This document shows positions 16,870-25,087 of a stretch of DNA of 64,000 nt, piece by piece. Source of the DNA: Arthrobacter_N sp051262515 (GTDB lineage Bacteria > Actinomycetota > Actinomycetes > Actinomycetales > Micrococcaceae). The number at the start of each line of letters is the position of its first letter. Within the stretch, counting starts at the first letter, position 1. Position numbers and translations under genes: made by a program. Location: the NCBI RefSeq assembly GCF_051262515.1, contig NZ_JBIMER010000006.1:124001-188000 (forward strand), in the 5' to 3' direction. Below the pieces are notes generated by a model, which saw nothing but the letters and a program-made list of their open reading frames with translations, did not search any database and was not told the origin of the DNA.

Positions 16870-17217
16870 TCAGCGGTGGTGCGCCTCGCCGGTCACGCGG
16901 TGGTCGGCGGCGTTGTAGCCCTCGCGGAGGAGCCGGACGAGGTGGCCGTCCGTGAGCCGGTACAGCACGCGGCGTCCCTGCCTCCTGGCGTCCACCATCC
17001 CCGCGAGGCGCAGCTTGGCCAGGTGCTGGCTGATCGAGGTGCGTGATCCCGGGCAGGCGGCGTTGAGTCCCGCGACGTCCCGCTCGCCTTCGGTCAGCAA
17101 CCACAGGATGTTCAGGCGGGTCTCGTCGGACATCAGGCGGAACATGGACGCGGCGGCGCCGAGGCGCTCGGCGTCCGGCGCCATCGGGTGGATCGGGGAA
17201 GCGCCGGGCTCGGTCAT
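16870..17217 (-). CDS. ArsR/SmtB-family metal-sensing repressor, KmtR-like ligands
   Basis: The 115-residue winged-helix protein has the ArsR core SDETRLNILWLL and recognition helix SRTSISQHLAKLRLAG. The C-terminal segment carries His92, Asp105, His106, His113 and His114. That spacing is close to the nickel/cobalt ligands reported for M. tuberculosis KmtR (His88, Glu101, His102, His110, His111), with Asp for Glu and the last pair one residue closer. It is co-transcribed behind the MFS gene (ATGA overlap) and probably represses that promoter until metal binds. Metal specificity is inferred. Confidence 0.85.
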   Translation of the reverse strand: MTEPGASPIHPMAPDAERLGAAASMFRLMSDETRLNILWLLTEGERDVAGLNAACPGSRTSISQHLAKLRLAGMVDARRQGRRVLYRLTDGHLVRLLREGYNAADHRVTGEAHHR

Positions 17218-18431
17218 CGCACCAGCCTAGGCGTGCGGCGCGGATACAGCACGACGGCGGCGGCCGTGCCCACCAGCCCGAGGAACAGCATCAGCGATGC
17301 GGCCGTCCCCAGTCCCAGTGCCGCCCCGGCGAGACCGGCGAGCGGATACGTCAGCAGATAGCAGGCGTGCGAGAGCGAGAACTGGGCGGCGAAGACCGCC
17401 GTGCGGGTCTCGGGCGACGACGCGCGGCGCAGGAGTATCCCGGCCGGCGTCGAAATCATCGACGTTCCGGCCCCGAGCAGCAGCCACGAGGCCAGCAGGC
17501 CGGGCCACGAGGCGGCGCCCGGTGGGCCCTGGCTGACCAGCAGGGTTCCCGCCAGTCCCGCCACCACCACGGTGGATCCGGCCAGCATCGCTTGACGCTC
17601 GCCGCGGGCGTCGATCCACCGGGGTAGGGCGAGCGCCACCGCCAGCGACCCCGCGCCGAACACCGCCAGGGCGATGCCGAGTTCGGCGTCCCCCAGGCCC
17701 AGCGGCCCCTTGACCAGCACCACAGTGTTGATCAGCACCGTCGCGTAGGCGCACGCCACCACGAGGTCCAGCGCCAAGAGCGCCCGCAGCGTGGGGTTCG
17801 TCGCAAAGATGCGGGTGCCCGCCGTCGTGCGCCGCCAGAGGGATCCCCGGGCGGAGTCGGCGACGCGCGGCAGACGGGTGGCGGCCACGAGCAGGAGCGA
17901 GCACGCGAACCCGGCGGCCGTGACGGAAAACAGGTTGTGGAAGGAGATCAGGCTCAGCAGGGCCGCGGCCGCCAGCGGGCTGAGGATCGATTCCATGTCG
18001 TAGGCGATCCGGGACCACGACTGGGCGCGGGTGTAGTCCCGCTCGTCGGGCAGGACCGCCGGAATCAGGGCTTGGAACGTCGGGGTGAACGTCGCCGAGG
18101 CAGCCTGGAGCAGGAAGATGAGGGCGTAGATTTCCCAGGCTTCCGTGACGAACGGCAGGCAGAGCGCGGTGAGCCCGCGGACCGCGTCGGCGCCGATGAG
18201 CACGGCCTTGCGCGGCAAGCGGCCGACGACGGCGGAGACCAGCGGCGCGAAGAACACGTAGGCCGCGATCTTGATGGTCATGGCGGTGCCGAGGATGGCT
18301 CCGCCCCGCTCGCCGGCGAGGTCGAAGGCCAACAGGCCGAGGGCCACGGTCAGGATGCCCGTGCCGAACAGGGCAAGCACCTGGGCGGCGAAGAGGCGGG
18401 CGTACGTGGGGTTTCGGAGGACGCTCAACAT
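17214..18431 (-). CDS. MFS transporter, probable metal- or drug-efflux protein controlled by the adjacent ArsR
   Basis: The 405-residue protein has about 12 hydrophobic helices in two halves and the MFS loop motif GRLPRKAVLIGAD between helices 2 and 3. An N-terminal VLRNPTYARLFAAQVLALFGTG is typical of actinobacterial MFS_1 members found beside ArsR genes. Efflux of the metal sensed by the regulator is inferred from the operon only. ATG 18431 is six bases after a TATGCT -10 hexamer, so translation is probably leaderless. A TTG start seven codons upstream would place the promoter inside the gene. Confidence 0.85.
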   Translation of the reverse strand: MLSVLRNPTYARLFAAQVLALFGTGILTVALGLLAFDLAGERGGAILGTAMTIKIAAYVFFAPLVSAVVGRLPRKAVLIGADAVRGLTALCLPFVTEAWEIYALIFLLQAASATFTPTFQALIPAVLPDERDYTRAQSWSRIAYDMESILSPLAAAALLSLISFHNLFSVTAAGFACSLLLVAATRLPRVADSARGSLWRRTTAGTRIFATNPTLRALLALDLVVACAYATVLINTVVLVKGPLGLGDAELGIALAVFGAGSLAVALALPRWIDARGERQAMLAGSTVVVAGLAGTLLVSQGPPGAASWPGLLASWLLLGAGTSMISTPAGILLRRASSPETRTAVFAAQFSLSHACYLLTYPLAGLAGAALGLGTAASLMLFLGLVGTAAAVVLYPRRTPRLVR

Positions 18432-18437
18432 CCGGCT

Positions 18438-18467
18438 AGCATATGTGCGCAATGGTGCACATGTCGA
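18438..18467 (-). promoter_or_regulatory. MFS-arsR promoter with operator-like inverted repeat in the spacer
   Basis: On the minus strand TCGACA (18467-18462) and TATGCT (18443-18438) are spaced by 18 bases. The spacer contains the inverted repeat ATGTGC-8-GCACAT (18443-18462), a shape suited to a dimeric ArsR repressor. Binding there would block polymerase directly. Confidence 0.6.
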
Positions 18468-18473
18468 GTGGGG

Positions 18474-19142
18474 CTAGCGGGTTCCCAGGACCGCGAACAT
18501 GATGGCGATGTAGTGGCAGGTGAACGCGCCCACCGTGAATGCGTGGAACAACTCGTGGAACCCGAACCACTCGATGTGGATGTTCGGTCGCTTGAGGGCG
18601 TAGAAAACGGCTCCCGCGATGTACAGGGCTCCGCCGACACAAACGAGGACGGCCGCGGCGACGTTGGCGGCGAAGAAGTCGCCGATGAACAGCATCGACG
18701 CCAGTCCCAGGACGATGTAGACGGGCACATAGAGCCAGCGGGGCGCATCGGTCCACAGCAGGCGGAACAGGACGCCGAGGATGGCGCCGACCCACACCAG
18801 CGCCAGAAGCCAGGCGGCCTTGCCCTGCGGGAGCAGCGCCCAGGCCAGCGGCGTGTAGGAACCGGCGATGACCAGCATGATGTTCGTGTGGTCGAGCCGC
18901 TTGAGCAGCCGCTTCACGGGCGGGGACCAATTGCCGCGGTGGTAGATGGCGGAGACGGTGAACAGCAGGAGGCCGGTGACGGCGTACACCGCCGACGCGG
19001 CCTTCCCCGCCGCCGACGGCGCCAACGCGACGAGAACTATGCCGGCGGCGAGGGCCAGCGGCGCCATGCCGGCGTGGAGCCAGCCGCGAAGATGCGGTTT
19101 CAGTTCATCGGTCAAGGGGGCGTCGCCGCCATGCGTGGGCAT
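18474..19142 (-). CDS. trhA: TrhA / hemolysin III (PAQR-type) membrane protein
   Basis: The 222-residue protein has seven hydrophobic segments and the family motifs SAIYHRGNW after helix 2, RLDHTNIMLVIAGSYTP, and the C-terminal FHELFHAFTVGAFTCHY. The conserved His/Ser/Asp set would form the internal metal site of the PAQR fold. Bacterial TrhA is linked to membrane-lipid homeostasis; haemolysis should not be assumed. A TAGAAT hexamer ends eight bases before ATG 19142, pointing to a leaderless message; longer GTG/TTG starts would run through this hexamer. Confidence 0.88.
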   Translation of the reverse strand: MPTHGGDAPLTDELKPHLRGWLHAGMAPLALAAGIVLVALAPSAAGKAASAVYAVTGLLLFTVSAIYHRGNWSPPVKRLLKRLDHTNIMLVIAGSYTPLAWALLPQGKAAWLLALVWVGAILGVLFRLLWTDAPRWLYVPVYIVLGLASMLFIGDFFAANVAAAVLVCVGGALYIAGAVFYALKRPNIHIEWFGFHELFHAFTVGAFTCHYIAIMFAVLGTR

Positions 19143-19339
19143 GAAGCCAATTCTATCCGTACTCACGGGTAACAAGTGCGGTGGTTGCCCGGTGAGGGGC
19201 CGTCGGGCGGCCTTTCCGGGCGGCGTGGCCCCGGTGCACGTGCTGAGGGCTTGGGCGGACGGGCGCGGTAGCGGGTAGCGTTGGCTGTGCGGCGGCCCGA
19301 GGTGGGCCGGGCCGCGACGACGGAATCGGAGGACGCGTG

Positions 19340-20101
19340 GTGAGGTTGCCCAAGCTCCTCTATCGACTCTACGGGCGGGTCATCAGCAGGGACCTGCCAC
19401 CGGAGAAGCTTCCGCGGCACATCGGCATGATGGTCGACGGGAACAGGCGTTGGGCGAAGCTCGCCGGCGCGCCGACGTCCCACGGCCACCAGGCCGGGGC
19501 GGACAACATCCTGGAATTCCTGGGCTGGTGCGACGAGTTCGGGATCGGCACCGTGACGCTGTACATGCTCTCCACGGACAACATGAACCGCTCCAGCGAC
19601 GAGCTGGACCAGCTGATGGGCATCATCGCCAACATGCTGGACCGCCTCGGCGCCAATCCCGGACTGCGGATCCAGCCCGTCGGGGCGCAGGAACTGCTTC
19701 CGGACTACCTCTCCGACAAGCTCTCCGCGCTGGCGGAATCCACCCGCGGGGCACGGGGACTGCACGTCAACGTGGCCGTCGGCTATGGGGGCCGCCGCGA
19801 GATCGTGGACGCGGTGAAGGAGCTCCTCCGGGACGCGCACGCCCGGGGAAAGTCCGCCGCGCAGGTCGCCGACGAACTCGGGATCGAAGACGTTTCGCGC
19901 TTCCTCTACACACGTGGCCAGCCGGATCCGGATCTCGTCATCCGCACGTCGGGGGAGCAGCGTCTCTCCGGGTTCATGACCTGGCAAAGCGCCTACAGCG
20001 AGTTCTATTTTTGCGAGGCGCTGTGGCCGGACTTCCGGAAGGTCGATTTCCTGCGCGCGTTGCGCGACTTCGCGGACCGGCAGCGACGCTTCGGATGCTA
20101 G
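19340..20101 (+). CDS. Cis-prenyltransferase (isoprenyl diphosphate synthase; Rv1086-like short-chain type)
   Basis: The 253-residue enzyme condenses isopentenyl diphosphate in Z configuration. The catalytic Asp33 lies in MMVDGNRRWA, and YMLSTDNMNRS, GYGGRREIVDA and DLVIRTSGEQRLSGFMTWQSAYSEFYF are the other UppS blocks. Its position between trhA and phoH matches M. tuberculosis Rv1086, which makes short Z,E-farnesyl diphosphate for decaprenyl phosphate. Product length here is inferred, and full-length undecaprenyl synthesis is possible. GGAGGA at 19328-19333 favours GTG 19340 over the GTG one codon earlier. Confidence 0.87.
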   Translation: MRLPKLLYRLYGRVISRDLPPEKLPRHIGMMVDGNRRWAKLAGAPTSHGHQAGADNILEFLGWCDEFGIGTVTLYMLSTDNMNRSSDELDQLMGIIANMLDRLGANPGLRIQPVGAQELLPDYLSDKLSALAESTRGARGLHVNVAVGYGGRREIVDAVKELLRDAHARGKSAAQVADELGIEDVSRFLYTRGQPDPDLVIRTSGEQRLSGFMTWQSAYSEFYFCEALWPDFRKVDFLRALRDFADRQRRFGC

Positions 20102-20270
20102 CCGGGCCCCGGCGTCGTGCCCTGGTTCTGCCGTTCATCCGAAATTAATCGAAACGCCGGTGCGTCGATGCCCTCCTGGCGTGCCGCGGGGCTACTTTTG
20201 GGACATCGGCCGGCAACAGGGCCAGTCGATCGGAAAGGCCACCCGTTGAGGATTTCTCTCAAGAACGCGG

Positions 20271-20288
20271 GAGGCCGGAACCGGCCTC
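20271..20288. repeat. Short GC-rich hairpin upstream of the PhoH gene
   Basis: GAGGCCGG-AA-CCGGCCTC is a perfect inverted repeat 62 bases before the PhoH start. It could end the prenyltransferase transcript or be part of the PhoH leader. The rest of the 248-base gap (20102-20349) shows no gene. Confidence 0.45.
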
Positions 20289-20349
20289 GCGGCCGCTCCG
20301 GCACACCCGTAGCGATTATCTAGGGCTCGCGCCCTGGTTGGGAGTCATC

Positions 20350-21747
20350 GTGGCAGCAAAGACCCAGTCCGCACCCGGCACGAGCCCGGCGGGCGGCAGG
20401 ACCGCAGACCTTCCGGGCGCCGCAGCCCGGCCCGCCACGGCCGAACGCCAAAGCGTCGGCGAAAAATCCTACGTGCTGGACACGTCGGTGCTCATCTCGG
20501 ACCCGCGCGCCGTGCTCCGTTTCGCCGAGCACGAGGTCATCCTGCCGATCGTGGTCATCTCCGAGCTGGAAAAGAAACGCAACGACCCCGAAGTCGGCTA
20601 CTTCGCGCGCAAGGCGCTGCGGCTCCTGGACGAGCTGCGCGTCCAACACGGCGGACTGGACAAGGCCCTGCCGCTCGGGGACGACGGCGGATCGCTGCGG
20701 ATCGAACTGAACCACATTTCGACCGAGGTCCTTCCGGTCGGTTTCCGCGGGACGGACAACGACTCCCGGATCCTCGCCGTCGCCAAGAACTTCGCCGACG
20801 AGGGCCGGGACGTGACCGTGGTGTCCAAGGACCTGCCCATGCGCGTCAAGGCGTCGGCCATGGGGCTGCAGGCCGACGAATACCGCAACGAACTGGTGAA
20901 GGACTCCGGCTGGACGGGCATGGCCGAGGTCGACGTCGTCGACGAGGATGTCGCGTCGCTGTACGGGAACGAGGCGGTCCTGATCGAGGACGCCAAGGAC
21001 ATGCCGGTCAACACGGGTCTGGTGATCCTCTCCAACCGCGGATCGGCACTGGGGCGCGTCGGGGACGACGGCCTCGTCCGGCTGGTTAAGGGCGATCGCG
21101 ACGTGTTCGGGCTGCACGGCCGCTCGGCGGAGCAGCGGCTGGCGATCGACCTGCTGATGGACAAGGACGTCGGGATCGTCTCCCTCGGCGGGCGCGCCGG
21201 CACCGGCAAGTCCGCCCTGGCCCTCTGCGCGGGACTCGAGGCCGTGATGGAGCGGCGCGAACACCGCAAGGTGGTGGTGTTCCGGCCGCTCTACGCGGTG
21301 GGCGGCCAGGAACTCGGGTACCTGCCCGGCTCGGAGAACGACAAGATGAACCCCTGGGCGCAGGCGGTCTTCGACACGCTCGGCGCCCTGGTGAGCCCGA
21401 ACGTCATGGACGAGGTGGTGGACCGCGGCATGCTGGAGGTCCTTCCGCTGACCCACATCCGCGGACGGTCCCTCCACGATTCGTTCGTGATCGTCGACGA
21501 GGCGCAGTCGCTGGAGAAGAACGTCCTGCTGACGGTGATGAGCCGGATCGGGCAGAACTCGAAGGTCGTGCTCACCCACGACGTCGCCCAGCGCGACAAC
21601 CTCCGGGTCGGTCGGCACGACGGGGTGGCCGCCGTCGTTGAAACGCTGAAGGGCCACCCGTTGTTCGGCCACATCACGCTGACCCGCTCCGAGCGCTCTC
21701 CGATCGCCGCGCTGGTGACGGACATGCTCGAGGACTCGGGGCAGTAG
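20350..21747 (+). CDS. phoH2: PIN domain-PhoH ATPase fusion (PhoH2)
   Basis: The 465-residue protein joins an N-terminal PIN ribonuclease domain (about residues 40-175; acidic residues Asp44, Asp51 and Glu72 with TDND near 138) to a PhoH P-loop ATPase (GGRAGTGKSA at about 280-289, Walker B VIVDEAQSL at about 380). In mycobacteria PhoH2 unwinds and cleaves RNA and behaves like a toxin fused to a helicase. I see no phoAT-like antitoxin gene upstream, although a very small one in the gap cannot be excluded. GGGAG at 20340-20344 supports GTG 20350. Confidence 0.9.
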   Translation: MAAKTQSAPGTSPAGGRTADLPGAAARPATAERQSVGEKSYVLDTSVLISDPRAVLRFAEHEVILPIVVISELEKKRNDPEVGYFARKALRLLDELRVQHGGLDKALPLGDDGGSLRIELNHISTEVLPVGFRGTDNDSRILAVAKNFADEGRDVTVVSKDLPMRVKASAMGLQADEYRNELVKDSGWTGMAEVDVVDEDVASLYGNEAVLIEDAKDMPVNTGLVILSNRGSALGRVGDDGLVRLVKGDRDVFGLHGRSAEQRLAIDLLMDKDVGIVSLGGRAGTGKSALALCAGLEAVMERREHRKVVVFRPLYAVGGQELGYLPGSENDKMNPWAQAVFDTLGALVSPNVMDEVVDRGMLEVLPLTHIRGRSLHDSFVIVDEAQSLEKNVLLTVMSRIGQNSKVVLTHDVAQRDNLRVGRHDGVAAVVETLKGHPLFGHITLTRSERSPIAALVTDMLEDSGQ

Positions 21748-21759
21748 CTGCCGACGGTC

Positions 21760-21801
21760 GGGTACGGCACGGTCCGGGGGACACCGGATGGTGCCGTACC
21801 C
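21760..21801. terminator. Hairpin between PhoH and the convergent unknown gene
   Basis: An 11-base-pair outer stem (21760-21770 with 21791-21801) and an inner CCGG pair form a long hairpin 12 bases beyond the PhoH stop. It is placed to serve both convergent genes. Confidence 0.65.
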
Positions 21802-21823
21802 AACCAGTGGCGCCGAGGGCGCG

Positions 21824-22633
21824 TTAGTTGCCGCGCTCAGGGTGGACGATCCATGGAATGTGGTCCCGCACATCGGTCAGGTGCATCGACTGTTCCACGA
21901 AGAGGTCGTCGAGCATGTACTCGTCCACGGCCAGGATGCGCAGGCTGTGGCCGCGACCGGCGTCGTCGCCGTCGAGCGCCTCCGCCAGAACGCACACCGC
22001 GGTCTGCCGGTCGATCCGCACCCGGGTCTTGCCGGGCGCGATCAGCGGGCTACCGGCGGAGGCGGGACGGAACGTTTCGTTGGGGGAGACCACGGCCTCG
22101 ACGGCGGGCCGGTCCCCCTGGAGTACGTCGCTGACGGAATGGATCTCCACCACGTTGGAGAAAGGGAACTCCAGCGGCACCGGGGCGTTGCCCGCCAGTT
22201 CCACCGGATCGAGCATGGCGGCCCAGCGCGGGTCCGCGAACCCCGGATCCCCGTAGGCGGCCTCGGGGCGCCGGCGCACGAGTCCGTCGTGGTCGTAGAC
22301 CGGCGTCGTCAGCCGGGGAGGCAGCAGCCAGGACCTGCGGCTGCCGGAAACATAGAACGCGTCGCGCGAATCGTTGATGCGCGTGGTGCTGAACAGGAGC
22401 GATCCCTCCGGATCCTCGACCCGCAGCGCGTCGGGGCGGCGCAACCAGGCGCGGACGCGGGGTACCGGGACCGGATCGGTTTGGGCGGACGTCGGCGGAA
22501 ACCATTCGACCTCGAAGCGCAGGTTTTCCCACCGCCACGGCGAGGACCGGCACAGACGCCGGAAAGCCGCCGCCGCAGCCGCCGAGGCCGGTCCACGATT
22601 GTCCGTCGATGCGGGCTGGTTCCCCATGTCCAC
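21824..22633 (-). CDS. Conserved hypothetical protein, cytoplasmic, function unknown
   Basis: The 269-residue soluble protein has no signal peptide or membrane helix. After an Ala-rich N-terminus it has WRWENLRFEVEWFPP, a segment of short beta-like stretches, and a C-terminus DDLFVEQSMHLTDVRDHIPWIVHPERGN. I do not recognise a family or catalytic motif. GTG 22633 has GGAG eight bases upstream; ATG 22627 two codons later is less well placed. It is divergent from the prepilin peptidase gene, 51 bases apart, and convergent with PhoH. Confidence 0.7.
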   Translation of the reverse strand: MDMGNQPASTDNRGPASAAAAAAFRRLCRSSPWRWENLRFEVEWFPPTSAQTDPVPVPRVRAWLRRPDALRVEDPEGSLLFSTTRINDSRDAFYVSGSRRSWLLPPRLTTPVYDHDGLVRRRPEAAYGDPGFADPRWAAMLDPVELAGNAPVPLEFPFSNVVEIHSVSDVLQGDRPAVEAVVSPNETFRPASAGSPLIAPGKTRVRIDRQTAVCVLAEALDGDDAGRGHSLRILAVDEYMLDDLFVEQSMHLTDVRDHIPWIVHPERGN

Positions 22634-22684
22634 AGTCTAGACTCCGCGGCCGTGGCGGGCCCGGGTTTGCAGTAGCGTGGTTCC

Positions 22685-23191
22685 ATGATCGACGCCCTCG
22701 GCGAGTTGCGCGCCGCCCAACCCGTCGCCGCCGTCTTCCTGGCGCTGGCCCTGATGCTGTTCGTGGTCAACGGTCTCCGGCTCGCGTGGATCGACGCGCG
22801 GACCCACCTGCTTCCGAACCGGATCGTTTTCCCCTGGTACCCGGCGGCGCTGGTTCTGCTCGGGGCGGCCTCCGCGGTGTCGGGGGACTGGGCCGCGCTC
22901 CTGCGCCTGGTGCTCGCCGGCGCCGCCCTCTTCGCGTTCTACCTGGTGCTGCACCTCATCCAGCCCGCGGGCATGGGGCTCGGCGACGTGAAACTGGCCG
23001 GCATCCTGGGCATGTACCTGGGCTTCCTCACGTGGGAGCACCTGTTGCTGGCCACGTTGGCCACGTTCGTCGTGGGCGGGGTATTCGGTCTGGCCATGAT
23101 CGCGGTCCGGAGGGCGACCCGGAAGTCGTCCATTCCGTTTGGGCCCTTCATGATCCTCGGCACGGCGGCTGCGCTCGTCGTGGCCGGCTAA
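22685..23191 (+). CDS. A24-family prepilin peptidase, catalytic domain only
   Basis: The 168-residue protein has about five or six membrane helices and the two aspartates of type IV prepilin peptidases: Asp37 in WIDARTHLLPNR and a second in GMGLGDVKLAGI at about residue 100. The cytoplasmic methyltransferase domain of PilD is absent, as in TadV/CpaA-type enzymes. No pilin, secretin-like or assembly-ATPase gene is in the window, so its substrates are encoded elsewhere. TAGCGT at 22673-22678 ends six bases before the ATG, suggesting leaderless translation. Confidence 0.87.
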   Translation: MIDALGELRAAQPVAAVFLALALMLFVVNGLRLAWIDARTHLLPNRIVFPWYPAALVLLGAASAVSGDWAALLRLVLAGAALFAFYLVLHLIQPAGMGLGDVKLAGILGMYLGFLTWEHLLLATLATFVVGGVFGLAMIAVRRATRKSSIPFGPFMILGTAAALVVAG

Positions 23192-23229
23192 CGGCGTGCG
23201 GCAAGCGCGACACGTGGCAAGCTGAGGAC

Positions 23230-23700
23230 ATGCCAGTACCCGATTTCATCCGCGATCTGCGCGCGCAGATCGGCACGGCCGCCCTGTGGCTTCCCGGCGT
23301 GAAGGCGGTGGTGCACCGCGAGGATGGCGCCGTTCTTCTGGTCCGCCGGGCCGACAACGGGCTGTGGACCCTGCCTGCGGGGATCCTAGAGCCCGGCGAG
23401 GAGCCCGCACCGGCCGCGGTGCGCGAGGTCCAGGAGGAGACCGGGGTCGACGTCGAGGTGGTGCGCCTCGCCGGGGTCGGCACGACGGACCCGGTCACGT
23501 ATCCCAACGGCGACCGCGCCCAGTACCTGGACATCGTCCTTGAGTGTCGATACCTGGCGGGTGAGGCACGGGTCAACGACGACGAGAACACGGACGTGGC
23601 GTGGTTTCATGACATAGACCGTCCCGTGCTACCGCCAAAACACGAGCGTGCCTTGATGTGGGCGCGTTCCGGCGGGGCCGCCGCCGAGTTCCTGCGCTGA
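23230..23700 (+). CDS. NUDIX hydrolase
   Basis: The 156-residue protein carries a complete Nudix box, starting at GILEPGEEP and ending REVQEETGV (about residues 56-78), with all metal-binding glutamates. The preceding DNGLWTLPAG is the usual entry strand. It would hydrolyse a nucleoside diphosphate-linked compound in the cytoplasm; the substrate is not evident. ATG 23230 follows GAGG closely. It lies 38 bases after the peptidase gene and 134 bases before the encapsulin operon, from which a promoter separates it. Confidence 0.88.
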   Translation: MPVPDFIRDLRAQIGTAALWLPGVKAVVHREDGAVLLVRRADNGLWTLPAGILEPGEEPAPAAVREVQEETGVDVEVVRLAGVGTTDPVTYPNGDRAQYLDIVLECRYLAGEARVNDDENTDVAWFHDIDRPVLPPKHERALMWARSGGAAAEFLR

Positions 23701-23757
23701 AGCCCGCCTGCCCGATCGGTTGCCCCCAACCGGTGGTGGATGCCCGTGCCCCGGGTC

Positions 23758-23763
23758 TAGGCT
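23758..23763 (+). promoter_or_regulatory. Putative -10 element of the encapsulin operon
   Basis: TAGGCT lies 71 bases before the ferritin-like gene. No good -35 and no DtxR/IdeR-type iron box is visible in the 134-base gap. Confidence 0.4.
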
Positions 23764-23834
23764 GGCGGCAGGCAGACCACCACAGGTTACCGCCGGGCGG
23801 AGATGCTCCGGTGGCGCGGACCGAAGGGGCGAAC

Positions 23835-24260
23835 ATGGGATTCGAGCAGTACCACGAACCACCCGCGGAGCTGTCCGCCGAGACCCGGACCTTCGCGCGC
23901 ATGTGCGCCAACCTCACGGAGGAGGCCGAGGCGATTGGCTGGTACCAGCAGCGGATCTCGCTCGAGTCCGACCCCGCGGCCCGCGCCATCATGGAGGACT
24001 CGCTCGGCGAGGAGTTCAAGCATTTTTGCATGGAACTGGAGTTTCTCCTGCGGGCGAAACCCCAATGGGGAGCGATCGCGCGCGGCACGCTGCTCCGCGA
24101 CGGCGACATCGTCGTCAACGGCCGCGCCGCGGAGGAGGCCGCGGGCCCGGATGCCGGATCGGGGGTCGCGGGTGCGGCCAGCGGACCCGATGTGCGGCCC
24201 GCCGGCGGGCCGCCCCACGGATCCCTCGGCATCGGTTCATTGAAAGGAATCGCGTCATGA
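23835..24260 (+). CDS. Encapsulated ferritin-like protein (encapsulin cargo)
   Basis: The 141-residue protein is a two-helix half-ferritin of the EncFtn type. EEAEAIGWYQQR in the first helix and EEFKHFCMELEFLLR in the second supply the Glu, Trp, Tyr and His residues of the ferroxidase centre, which is completed by decamer assembly. A flexible Gly/Ala/Pro linker (about 103-128) leads to a C-terminal SLGIGSLKGIAS, which matches the cargo-loading peptide that docks inside family 1 encapsulin shells. It oxidises Fe(II) for storage inside the shell. The stop overlaps the shell gene start (ATGA), giving coupled expression. Confidence 0.93.
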   Translation: MGFEQYHEPPAELSAETRTFARMCANLTEEAEAIGWYQQRISLESDPAARAIMEDSLGEEFKHFCMELEFLLRAKPQWGAIARGTLLRDGDIVVNGRAAEEAAGPDAGSGVAGAASGPDVRPAGGPPHGSLGIGSLKGIAS

Positions 24261-25087
24261 CCGCAAACCATCTGCTCCGCGAACTCGCCCCGATCACGGA
24301 GGCCGGCTGGAAACTGCTCGACGACGAGGCGCGCGACCGGCTCACGACCACCCTCGGTGCCCGGAAACTCGTTGATTTCTCCGGGCCGTTCGGATGGGAC
24401 TACTCGGCCACGAACCTCGGGCGCACCGAGTCCCTGGCGGCACCCGACGGCGACGGCCTCCTCTCGCGGCGCCGGCGCGTGCTTCCGCTTGCGGAAATGC
24501 GGGTGGACTTCACGGTCTCCCGCGACGAATTGCTGGATGCGGACCGCGGCGCCGCGGACATTGACCTGTCGAACCTCGACGCCGCGGCCGTGCTCATCGC
24601 GAGCGCCGAGAACCGCGCAGTGTTCCACGGCTGGCGGCAGGCACACATCACCGGCATCACGCAGGCCACGACGCTCGCGACGGTGCCCAGGGTGGAGGAC
24701 TTCTCCGACTACCCCCAACGCGTGGCCACGGCCGTGGCCGAACTGCTTCGGGAGGGCATCTCGGGGCCGTTCGGCCTGGCCCTCGGGCCGGGGCACTATA
24801 CGGCGGTGACGCAGGCCACGGAACGCGGGGGGTATCTGCTCGCCGAGCACCTCCGCCGCGTCCTGGAGGGGCCGATCGTCTGGGCGCCCGGGGTCCGCGG
24901 CGCCGTGGTGATGAGCCTTCGCGGCGGGGACTTCCTGTTCGAATCTGGCCAGGATCTCTCCATCGGGTACAGCCACCACGACGCCCGGAACATCCACTTG
25001 TACCTTGAGCAGTCGTTCAGCTTCCGCGTTGCCACGCCGGAGGCCGCCGTGCACCTCACCTCAGGAGACGACGAAAAAACACCCTGA
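24257..25087 (+). CDS. Family 1 encapsulin shell protein
   Basis: The 276-residue protein has the HK97-like family 1 encapsulin sequence: N-terminal LLRELAPITEAGWKLLDDEA (the helix that helps form the cargo pocket), LAARK-like TTLGARKLVDFSGP, PLAEMRVDFTVSRDELLDADRGA for the E-loop region, and a C-terminal FELSQ-like SIGYSHHDARNIHLYLEQSFSFRV. It self-assembles into a nanocompartment in the cytoplasm that encloses the ferritin-like cargo encoded directly upstream. Its stop abuts the fumarase stop on the other strand with no spacer. Confidence 0.94.
   Translation: MTANHLLRELAPITEAGWKLLDDEARDRLTTTLGARKLVDFSGPFGWDYSATNLGRTESLAAPDGDGLLSRRRRVLPLAEMRVDFTVSRDELLDADRGAADIDLSNLDAAAVLIASAENRAVFHGWRQAHITGITQATTLATVPRVEDFSDYPQRVATAVAELLREGISGPFGLALGPGHYTAVTQATERGGYLLAEHLRRVLEGPIVWAPGVRGAVVMSLRGGDFLFESGQDLSIGYSHHDARNIHLYLEQSFSFRVATPEAAVHLTSGDDEKTP

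Noticed and set aside
23701..23834. DtxR/IdeR iron box before the encapsulin operon
   Set aside because: No TTAGGTTAGGCTAACCTAA-like palindrome is present; only a TAGGCT -10-like hexamer is seen.
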